Positions 1 through 5,492 of a DNA stretch of 5,550 nt are shown here, piece by piece (position 1 is the first letter of the stretch; every line of letters starts with the position of its first letter). The notes beneath the pieces were generated by a model. The model ran no database searches, was not told where the DNA came from, and worked only from the letters and a program-made list of their open reading frames with translations. Source of the DNA: Campylobacterota bacterium (GTDB lineage: Bacteria; Campylobacterota; Campylobacteria; Campylobacterales; JALSKU01); assembly GCA_013153915.1 (NCBI GenBank), contig JAADDL010000003.1:1-5550 (forward strand), read 5' to 3'. A program made the translations under genes and the position numbers.

Positions 1-108
1 TCTTGTAAAATCTTTTTCAATAAACTCTCCCGTATGATTTACTACTCTTGCTGATAAACGGCAAATTAAAATTTCTTATTTATCATACACTAACTTTGAT
101 AAATTTGT

Positions 109-114
109 TATAAT
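109..114 (+). promoter_or_regulatory. -10 box of the miaA promoter
   Basis: A perfect TATAAT lies 22 bases before the miaA start codon, which would put the transcription start near 120-122 and leave a 5' leader of about 15 bases. No good -35 box is visible at 17 bp spacing (TACACT at 86-91), but the upstream DNA is T-rich, which is usual for the housekeeping sigma factor of Campylobacterota. The promoter would drive miaA and the overlapping membrane-protein gene together. Confidence 0.6.
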
Positions 115-136
115 ACGGCAAAAAATAGGCGTAAAA

Positions 137-1027
137 ATGAAAGAGTTGGCGATACTTGGAGCAACGGCATCGGGAAAAACGGCACTATCTTTGGATATAG
201 CATCCAAACACAACGCCGTTATACTCTCTTTGGATAGCCTTAGCCTCTACAAGGAGATAGACATCGCCTCTGCAAAACCGACCAAAGAAGAAAGAGGAGA
301 GATTATCCATTTCGGCATAGATGAGATATATCCCGATGAACACTTTAGTAGCGCCCTATTTTTTGATCTATACAAAAAGGCAAAACTTTTTGCAAACCAA
401 AACGACAAAAACCTCATCATAGTCGGAGGTACGAGCTTTTATCTAAAATCCCTATGCGAAGGACTTAGTAAATTTCCGCAAATAGACGATACTATAAAAG
501 AGAAGGTTAAAGAGATACTAAAAGATAAACAAAAAGCATACGACTTTATAGAAAAAAACGACAAAGAGTATGCAAAAAAGATAAGTAGCTCCGATAGCTA
601 TCGTATCGGCAAATGGTATGAGATATACCTAAGTTCGTCAAAGCCGGCAACCTTGTATTTTCAAGAGCACGGCAAAGAGCCTCTTGTAAAAGATTTAAAG
701 ATATTTGAGATAAGCGTCGATAGAGAAGAGCTTAGAAAAAAGATAGCCTTAAGAACAAAAAAGATGATAAAAGAGGGTATCGTAGATGAAGTATTCTATC
801 TTGAAAAAAAGTACACCAGAAAACCAAAGCCACTAAAAGCCATAGGGATAAAGGAGTCTTTGGAGTATCTTGACGGCAAGATAGACTTAGGCGAGCTTGA
901 AGAGAGGATAACCATAGCTACGGCACAACTCGCAAAAAGACAATTCACTTTCAATAAAACCCAATTTTCAAACACCATAAAAGCCGATATAAAAAATATA
1001 AAAAAGTTAGTAGAAGATGAATTTTAG
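137..1027 (+). CDS. miaA: tRNA dimethylallyltransferase MiaA
   Basis: MiaA transfers the dimethylallyl group of DMAPP to N6 of adenosine 37, next to the anticodon, in tRNAs that read codons starting with U. It is a cytoplasmic enzyme. Family motifs are present in order: the P-loop-like GATASGKT (residues 8-15), DSLSLYKEIDIASAKP (33-48) with the expected catalytic Asp33, GGTSFY (97-102), DSYRIGKWYEIY (153-164), KAIGIKE (234-240) and AKRQFTFNK (266-274), where Phe replaces the Trp usual after RQxT. At 296 residues it is slightly shorter than the E. coli protein (about 316) but looks complete. The ATG at 137 follows a weak TAGG ribosome site 7 bases upstream, and the P-loop starts 8 residues in, so this start is well supported. 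Its last 11 bases overlap the next gene, implying co-transcription. The neighbour has no obvious link to tRNA modification. Confidence 0.96.
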   Translation: MKELAILGATASGKTALSLDIASKHNAVILSLDSLSLYKEIDIASAKPTKEERGEIIHFGIDEIYPDEHFSSALFFDLYKKAKLFANQNDKNLIIVGGTSFYLKSLCEGLSKFPQIDDTIKEKVKEILKDKQKAYDFIEKNDKEYAKKISSSDSYRIGKWYEIYLSSSKPATLYFQEHGKEPLVKDLKIFEISVDREELRKKIALRTKKMIKEGIVDEVFYLEKKYTRKPKPLKAIGIKESLEYLDGKIDLGELEERITIATAQLAKRQFTFNKTQFSNTIKADIKNIKKLVEDEF

Positions 1028-1907
1028 TATAAAAAAGAGTGTTAAATCCGCTTTGAATAGCTCCGTTTTAATACTCAAACTTATAGTGCCTTTATATATT
1101 TTATCCGATATTTTGCTCTATCTAGGCTGGCTTGACAAGATCTCTTTTCTTTTCGAACCCATAGCTTCACTCATCGGACTACCCGCTCAAACGGCACTAT
1201 CTTTAGCCGCGGGTGTGTTTATCAATATCTATGCCGCCATAGCTCTTGCCGCCCCTTTGGGGCTTAGCCCTTACGAATGGACGATCATGGGACTATTCCT
1301 TGGAGTTTGCCACTCATTGATAGTAGAGAGCGCTATCATAAAAAAGCTCGGCATCTCCTACATATACTCTTTTGCATTGCGATTCTCCATGGGGTTTGTA
1401 GCGGTTTTTCCTATCAAATATTTACCAAAAGATTGGTTTGTGTCCGAAAGTCTAAAAAACACTATAAAGCAGATAAGATATGAAGATTTTTGGCAAATGC
1501 TTACCCACTCTTTCATCGGCTCTTTGGAGCTATCTTTTAAGATTATTTTACTTGTAAGTTTTATTATTATTTTGATGGATTGGCTCAAAAGCACAAGCCT
1601 TATCAAATCTTACAGTCAAAAGGTAAGCGCATCTTTCTCTATCCTTGCGGGATTGATACTAGGCATCACTTACGGAGCGGGAGTTTTGATAAAAGAGGCA
1701 AAAAGCGGTGATTTGAGTAGAAAAGAGATACTTTTTATAGCAACATTTTTAATGATATGCCACTCCGTTATAGAAGATACTCTTTTATTTGTGATATTTG
1801 GTGCAAATCTTTGGGTTTTGATAAGTTTTAGACTTATTCTCGCTTCAGTAGTATCCTTTTTAGTTCTGATGCTCTTTAGCCCACCAAAGAAGCACAAAAC
1901 CGGGTGA
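1017..1907 (+). CDS. Nucleoside-recognition/Gate-domain integral membrane protein
   Basis: This 296-residue polytopic inner-membrane protein resembles the nucleoside recognition (Gate) domain family, which includes the SpmA/SpmB-like and YjiG/YjiH-like proteins and the gate regions of NupC and FeoB. Substrate and function are unknown. I see about eight hydrophobic segments (near residues 18-37, 58-80, 87-106, 112-134, 171-190, 207-225, 237-262 and 264-287), arranged as two similar four-helix halves. Each half has an Ala-Gly-start helix followed by a CHS motif: CHSLIVES at 98-105 and CHSVIEDT at 248-255. The C-terminus is short and basic (PPKKHKTG). The ATG at 1017 lies inside the end of miaA, with only a weak purine stretch (AGAAG) before it, so translation is probably coupled to miaA. 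The last 48 bases overlap the 3' end of the convergent operon. The family call rests on overall pattern and the CHS repeats. A transport role would be inference. Confidence 0.8.
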   Translation: MNFSIKKSVKSALNSSVLILKLIVPLYILSDILLYLGWLDKISFLFEPIASLIGLPAQTALSLAAGVFINIYAAIALAAPLGLSPYEWTIMGLFLGVCHSLIVESAIIKKLGISYIYSFALRFSMGFVAVFPIKYLPKDWFVSESLKNTIKQIRYEDFWQMLTHSFIGSLELSFKIILLVSFIIILMDWLKSTSLIKSYSQKVSASFSILAGLILGITYGAGVLIKEAKSGDLSRKEILFIATFLMICHSVIEDTLLFVIFGANLWVLISFRLILASVVSFLVLMLFSPPKKHKTG

Positions 1908-2075
1908 GAGTGTGATAAGAAAACCTATAATTTTTCCCATATTGATACTAGAAAGCTTATTGGCCACTTCGCTCCATCCGCCGTCATTGTATGCTTGAAA
2001 ATAACCCAAAAATATGATGGCAAGAGCAAAAACTAGCCACATTTTTGCCAAGATGAGTAAAATCTTATGCTTCAA
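1860..2075 (-). CDS. Small two-helix membrane protein, last gene of the sulfur-reductase operon
   Basis: I do not recognise this 71-residue protein. It has two hydrophobic segments (about residues 12-26 and 47-66) joined by a polar loop with DGGWSEVANK (31-40). Lysines at 2, 4, 11 and 67 predict both ends in the cytoplasm and the loop in the periplasm. There is no His in either helix, so it is unlikely to bind heme b as some reductase anchors do. The start is TTG at 2075, preceded by a strong AAGGGAGAG site, and overlaps the end of the rhodanese gene by 11 bp. An ATG 11 codons later (2042) would avoid the overlap but lacks a ribosome site and would clip the first helix. Its 3' end overlaps the convergent membrane-protein gene by 48 bp. 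Position suggests a part in anchoring or supporting the reductase, which is inference. It could also be an unrelated passenger. Confidence 0.72.
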   Translation of the reverse strand: MKHKILLILAKMWLVFALAIIFLGYFQAYNDGGWSEVANKLSSINMGKIIGFLITLSPGFVLLWWAKEHQN

Positions 2076-2424
2076 CGGTCTCTCTCCCTTTTAGTATCCA
2101 TCCATACTCTATGCCGCCACAAAGTTCTACGACATTTTTATATCCGAGCTTATCTCTTAAAAAGTTTCCTACCACTTTGGTTCTATTTGCGTGAGCGCAA
2201 ACCAAGACAAATGTATCGTCTTTACTCTTTACATATTTTTGCAACTCTTCTATCCACTTTTCAAAATCATAACTGCCATCCGCATCGAAAAACATAAGCT
2301 TTATGCTCCCCTTTATGATGCCTCTCTCTTGCCACTCTGCAGGAGTTCTTATGTCTATCACCTTTGTTCCCGCACCCATAAGTAGCTCCAACTCTTTATC
2401 ATCTACGCACTCTATATCTCTCAA
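2065..2424 (-). CDS. Single-domain rhodanese-like sulfurtransferase, cytoplasmic
   Basis: This is a 119-residue single rhodanese domain. The N-terminal signature VIDIRTPAEW (22-31) is followed by GIIKGSI (35-41) where the family usually has GHIPGA. The active-site loop is C76-A-H-A-N-R81, followed by Thr82. It is the six-residue loop of sulfurtransferases, with Cys76 as the expected persulfide carrier and Ala79 where Gly is common. The C-terminal motif is LCGGIEYGW (101-109); its Cys102 sits before the conserved GG and may lie near the active site. No signal peptide is visible, so it should act in the cytoplasm, unlike the exported reductase encoded upstream. The start is TTG, overlapping the stop of the preceding gene by 4 bp (TTGA), with an AAGGA site 6 bases upstream. 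In this operon it may pass sulfane sulfur to acceptors, deal with polysulfide, or help mature the molybdenum cofactor. These roles are inference. Confidence 0.9.
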   Translation of the reverse strand: MRDIECVDDKELELLMGAGTKVIDIRTPAEWQERGIIKGSIKLMFFDADGSYDFEKWIEELQKYVKSKDDTFVLVCAHANRTKVVGNFLRDKLGYKNVVELCGGIEYGWILKGRETVEA

Positions 2425-3002
2425 CTTTTTTCCTTTTTAGGTTTTAGATAAAAGAGATGAACCCCGTTGTCTCCCGTTGGAAAACTAAAGTACTCTCTTG
2501 CTTTTAAAACTTTACTTATCTCGCTATTTGGATCCTCTATGTCTCCAAAATATCTAAGCTTGGCGGGACAAGTTATCTGACAAGCCGTCGTCGTCTCCCC
2601 TCTAGCGAGCCTAGTATCCACGCAAAATATACACTTATCGGCAAACTCTCTTTTATCGTCAACATACCTTGCATTATACGGGCAAGCCTCTATACACTTT
2701 TTACACAATATACACTCATTCGGGTCGGTTAAAACTATCCCATGCTTATCATGATATATCGCCTCTACCGGACACACCTCTTCACAAAAAGCGTTGGTAC
2801 ACTGCTGACACTGTCTTTGGGTAAACATCTCTCTATCGCTAGTAAGAGAAAAATAATCGCTCAAAGGCTCTTTCACCTCTATCCAAAGTCTATGCTTATC
2901 GGCACCCTTGATGATGCCGTTCTCCTCTTTACAAGCCACTTCGCAAGCTTTACAATCTATACAAAGCTCATAATCAAAAGCCATCGCATATTGAGCCATC
3001 AT
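2421..3002 (-). CDS. psrB: Four-cluster [4Fe-4S] subunit of a PsrA/PhsA-type reductase
   Basis: This is the electron-transfer subunit of a DMSO-reductase-family enzyme (PsrB/PhsB/DmsB type), 193 residues. Sixteen cysteines form four [4Fe-4S] sites: C14/C17/C20/C24, C65/C68/C73/C77, C97/C100/C103/C107 and C124/C127/C141/C145. It would carry electrons to the molybdenum subunit encoded just upstream. It has no signal peptide; subunits of this type are normally carried through the Tat system by their catalytic partner. Two adjacent ATGs are possible starts. The one at 3002 gives a 4 bp ATGA overlap with the previous stop but sits only 4 bases after the AAGGA site (3007-3011). The one at 2999 has the better 7-base spacing and would remove one Met. 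The C-terminus is a short basic tail (KPKKEKS). The symbol denotes the family; whether the substrate is polysulfide, thiosulfate or another sulfur compound cannot be read from this subunit. Confidence 0.9.
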   Translation of the reverse strand: MMAQYAMAFDYELCIDCKACEVACKEENGIIKGADKHRLWIEVKEPLSDYFSLTSDREMFTQRQCQQCTNAFCEEVCPVEAIYHDKHGIVLTDPNECILCKKCIEACPYNARYVDDKREFADKCIFCVDTRLARGETTTACQITCPAKLRYFGDIEDPNSEISKVLKAREYFSFPTGDNGVHLFYLKPKKEKS

Positions 3003-5335
3003 ATCTTCCTTATCTCTACATTTGTTTCATTCATGATAGCATCCCCGTAACTTCTCTCCATCTTATCCTCAATGATTTCGTTATCACTAGCTCCATTTCT
3101 ATACGCATAATTCATCTCTTTAGAACTCACACCGAAACCGTGAGCAAAAAAGAGCATCTCCGGTGCTATCTTATTTGTCGGATAAGCTTTTATACGGACT
3201 TTTCCTATGCTGCTTTTTACCTCTACTTCATCTCCAAGTTTTATACCCAGCTTTTTTGCCGTCTTTTCATTGATCCATAGATGGTTTGTTTTGTAAATAT
3301 CTCTTAACATTTCATTATTTGCCGTAGCGCTTTGGGTGTTATAAACGGTTCTACCCGTTATCATCCTAAACTTACCCTTAGGCACCACATAGTCATACTC
3401 GTCTCTCCACCTAGGAAACTCATCCAGGCCGTACTTTTTCATCTTTGGAAGTTTGCAGTTTACTTTGTAGTCGCTTTTGGTGCTGTAGTATCTTTTATCT
3501 TTCGGGTAGTATTCGTAGTAGTTATTTTCCGTCTCTTTATGATATTTGTCGATATTTGGATACCAAACACCTCTTTTTTTCAAACTCTCATACGCCTCTT
3601 TGCCGTATGTTTTCACTATAAACTCCCTATTTCTTTGAGAAACGCTCTTTTCATACCACTCGGAAAGCTCATATCCGCCCTCTTTAAAAGCTTTCTCCTC
3701 TCCAAGCTCTTTGATACTATCTTGCAAATCTTCATCATACTTTTTACTAACTTCAAAAAGCGGTTTTGAGAGTTTGTTGCCTAAATCTTTTAATATATCA
3801 TGAAGAGACTTGCTCTCGTAAAGAGGCTTTATCGTTTGGTTTCTAAGTGCCAAAGAGGGTTCTAGCTTATTGAAAGCTACTACCAAATCCTCTCTTTCAA
3901 GGTATGTACACTCCGGCAGTATCACATCCGCCATCATAGCCGTATCGCTAGGCATAGTGTCTATCACCACCACAAGATCCATCTTTTCAAGCATCCGTTT
4001 AGTCTTTTTGATATTCGGGATGCCTTGCATTATGTTGTGCTTTCTAACAAACATGGCTCGAACTCTATAAGGAGCCGTATCGTTTAAAACTTGCTCTCTA
4101 AAATTGAGCCAACTTCCGGCTTTATTAGAGCCGTAAGCTATGCCTTTTAAGTCAAATCTCCCCTCGGCATTCGCGTAAAAAGGCTCATTGACCTCGATAT
4201 TCGGAGCCTTTAAGGACTTGCCGTATATGATGCCGCCTTCTCTATCAAGACTTCCGGCAAGTGCATTTAGTAAAGCCATGGCTCTTCTAAATTGAAAATC
4301 ATTCCTACTACCCACGCTTCTTCTTCCGGGATAAAATAGCGGATTTTTTGCTTTAAAAAACTCTCTTGCTATGGATTCTATCTTGTCCGCTTCTATATAG
4401 CATTTACTCTCCGCCCAACAAGGAGTATATCTCTCTTTTAGTATCAGCTCTTTAAATTCGTCAAAATCTTTAAAATGTTTTTTTACTATATCTTTTTTGT
4501 ATAAATCCTCTTTTAGACCGACATATATCATAGATAAAACAAAAGCCAAGTCCGTACCCGGTTTTATAGGTAGCCACACATCCGCTTTTGAAGCACTAAC
4601 AGTATATCTCGGGTCAAGTACGACAACTTTTCCATTTCTTTTTCTTGCTAACTCAACGCTTTCGGGGGTTATTAAACTTTCAAGTCTATTGGCTCCTGCA
4701 AATATAACATAATCACTCCCCTCCACATCAGGCTCACCCACCGTTCCGACTGTAAGTATATAAGCGCCAAGTCTCGTATTTAAACAGATAGAGCCTTCAT
4801 CGATAAAATTGGCACTCCCTATCTTTCCACCGAAAAATCTTATCATTTCATCTTTTTCAAAACCCTCTCCGTTACAAAAGGCGACGGTAGAGCGGTTATC
4901 TTTCTCTTTTTCTAAAATTTCAACCAACTTATCTTTTATATACTCATTCGCTTCATCCCATGTAACTCTTTTGTATTTGCCTTCACCTCTTTTACCTACT
5001 CTAATGAGGGGATATTTCAATCTATCTGGATCATAAAGGGCTTGTATGCCGCTATTTCCTTTTGGACAAAGCATATTTCTGCTTTTTGGGAAGTATGGGT
5101 TTGGATCTAGTTTGGTTACTATACCCTCTTCATTCACCCTTGCAAAACCGGCACATTTATTTCTGCACATATTGCAAAGATAGGGGATATTTTTCTCTTG
5201 TTTAGTTGAAGTTTTTGTAGTAAAGGGAGGTAATTTAAAGTCTTTTTTATCATCTCCAAAGGAGTTTGTAGCCCCATATATCGATAAAGCTACCGCACCT
5301 TTTAAAAATCTTCTTCTTGAAACCTCGATAAGCAT
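2999..5335 (-). CDS. psrA: Tat-exported molybdopterin oxidoreductase, polysulfide/thiosulfate reductase catalytic subunit type
   Basis: This is the catalytic subunit of a DMSO-reductase-family (Mo-bisMGD) enzyme of the PsrA/PhsA group; 778 residues is near the family norm of about 760. The N-terminus carries a twin-arginine motif SRRRFLKG (6-13), a short apolar stretch and a polar region from about 28, so it should be periplasmic. A [4Fe-4S] site follows (C54, C57, C61, C90, ending in CPKG). GSICLNTRLG (181-190) places Cys184 as the likely molybdenum ligand. Further family features are YPGRRS (335-340), the LNALAGSLDREGG cofactor region (356-368), MMADVILPE (467-475) and the C-terminal dinucleotide-binding domain from about 650, with TGRT, ATANN and LWIN. 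Residues 591-649 are unusually rich in Tyr. The ATG at 5335 has a CGGAG site 5 bases upstream and lies 5 residues before the Tat motif. It heads a four-gene operon. Polysulfide, sulfur or thiosulfate reduction is the likely reaction; another sulfur or metalloid oxyanion is possible. Confidence 0.88.
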   Translation of the reverse strand: MLIEVSRRRFLKGAVALSIYGATNSFGDDKKDFKLPPFTTKTSTKQEKNIPYLCNMCRNKCAGFARVNEEGIVTKLDPNPYFPKSRNMLCPKGNSGIQALYDPDRLKYPLIRVGKRGEGKYKRVTWDEANEYIKDKLVEILEKEKDNRSTVAFCNGEGFEKDEMIRFFGGKIGSANFIDEGSICLNTRLGAYILTVGTVGEPDVEGSDYVIFAGANRLESLITPESVELARKRNGKVVVLDPRYTVSASKADVWLPIKPGTDLAFVLSMIYVGLKEDLYKKDIVKKHFKDFDEFKELILKERYTPCWAESKCYIEADKIESIAREFFKAKNPLFYPGRRSVGSRNDFQFRRAMALLNALAGSLDREGGIIYGKSLKAPNIEVNEPFYANAEGRFDLKGIAYGSNKAGSWLNFREQVLNDTAPYRVRAMFVRKHNIMQGIPNIKKTKRMLEKMDLVVVIDTMPSDTAMMADVILPECTYLEREDLVVAFNKLEPSLALRNQTIKPLYESKSLHDILKDLGNKLSKPLFEVSKKYDEDLQDSIKELGEEKAFKEGGYELSEWYEKSVSQRNREFIVKTYGKEAYESLKKRGVWYPNIDKYHKETENNYYEYYPKDKRYYSTKSDYKVNCKLPKMKKYGLDEFPRWRDEYDYVVPKGKFRMITGRTVYNTQSATANNEMLRDIYKTNHLWINEKTAKKLGIKLGDEVEVKSSIGKVRIKAYPTNKIAPEMLFFAHGFGVSSKEMNYAYRNGASDNEIIEDKMERSYGDAIMNETNVEIRKI

Positions 5336-5340
5336 AAAAA

Positions 5341-5345
5341 CTCCG
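5341..5345 (-). promoter_or_regulatory. Ribosome binding site of the reductase operon
   Basis: On the - strand CGGAG is followed by five T residues and the ATG at 5335. This is a near-ideal spacing and supports the start that places the Tat motif at residues 6-13. Confidence 0.7.
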
Positions 5346-5363
5346 ATTATAAAATATTGTAAT

Positions 5364-5369
5364 ATTATA
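5364..5369 (-). promoter_or_regulatory. -10 box of the reductase operon promoter
   Basis: On the - strand a TATAAT lies about 28 bases before the start codon and would give a transcription start near 5357 and a leader of roughly 22 bases. It sits within a 12-base perfect palindrome, TATTATATAATA (5363-5374). No clear -35 box is seen at 17-18 bp. A second TATAAT at 5346-5351 is too close to the ribosome site to be the main promoter, since transcription would begin inside or after it. Confidence 0.45.
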
Positions 5370-5400
5370 TAATAATTTTACTACCATAATCTTTAACAGC

Positions 5401-5414
5401 TGAATATATATTCA
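5401..5414. promoter_or_regulatory. 14-base perfect palindrome, candidate operator
   Basis: TGAATATATATTCA is a perfect inverted repeat centred about 50 bases upstream of the inferred transcription start of the reductase operon, a common place for an activator site. The half-site spacing (TGA-N8-TCA) does not fit the FNR/CRP pattern (TGA-N6-TCA), so no regulator can be named. In such AT-rich DNA a 14-base palindrome can arise by chance. Confidence 0.3.
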
Positions 5415-5465
5415 TCATTTTATATTTATTGAGTATATTTCAAGAAGTGATACTTTGAGGATGAT

Positions 5466-5492
5466 AAAAAAGAGGGATTATTAACTCATCCC
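5466..5492 (-). terminator. Weak intrinsic terminator after the 5S rRNA
   Basis: Read on the - strand, GGGAT (5492-5488) pairs with ATCCC (5478-5474) across a nine-base loop, followed by TC and six T residues (5471-5466). The stem is only 5 bp and its left arm belongs to, or abuts, the 3' end of the 5S rRNA, so it may compete with the 5S terminal helix. Some read-through into the reductase operon is possible. Confidence 0.5.

Noticed and set aside
1..79. An open frame on the - strand reading LSARVVNHTGEFIEKDFTR toward the left edge, possibly the start of a divergent gene.
   Set aside because: It looks protein-like, but there is an in-frame stop at about 77-79 and no ATG, GTG or TTG between it and the edge, so no start can be placed. 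A TATGAT (82-87, - strand) could serve a divergent gene whose start lies outside the window.
1860..1930. A possible bidirectional terminator between the convergent operons.
   Set aside because: I found no stem with a flanking T-run on either strand; the short complementary pieces (such as CAC/GTG) are too weak.
2742..3050. A 102-codon open frame on the + strand over the FeS subunit gene.
   Set aside because: It is antisense to the cysteine-cluster coding sequence, whose 16 conserved cysteines show which strand is coding; no ribosome site or domain supports the + frame.
3332..3769. A 145-codon open frame on the + strand, antisense to the molybdopterin oxidoreductase.
   Set aside because: It lies entirely inside a gene with intact family motifs on the other strand, has no recognisable domain, and its Phe/Val-rich translation is what the reverse of Lys/Tyr/Asn-rich codons gives.
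5346..5351. A second TATAAT on the - strand close to the operon start.
   Set aside because: It would place the transcription start within or after the CGGAG ribosome site, leaving a nearly leaderless message despite a good ribosome site; the copy at 5364-5369 fits better.
5429..5443. TTGA-N7-TCAA, resembling an FNR box upstream of the reductase operon.
   Set aside because: The FNR/CRP pattern needs TTGAT-N4-ATCAA. Here the spacing is one base too long and the inner bases do not match, and the site is about 80 bases from the likely transcription start.
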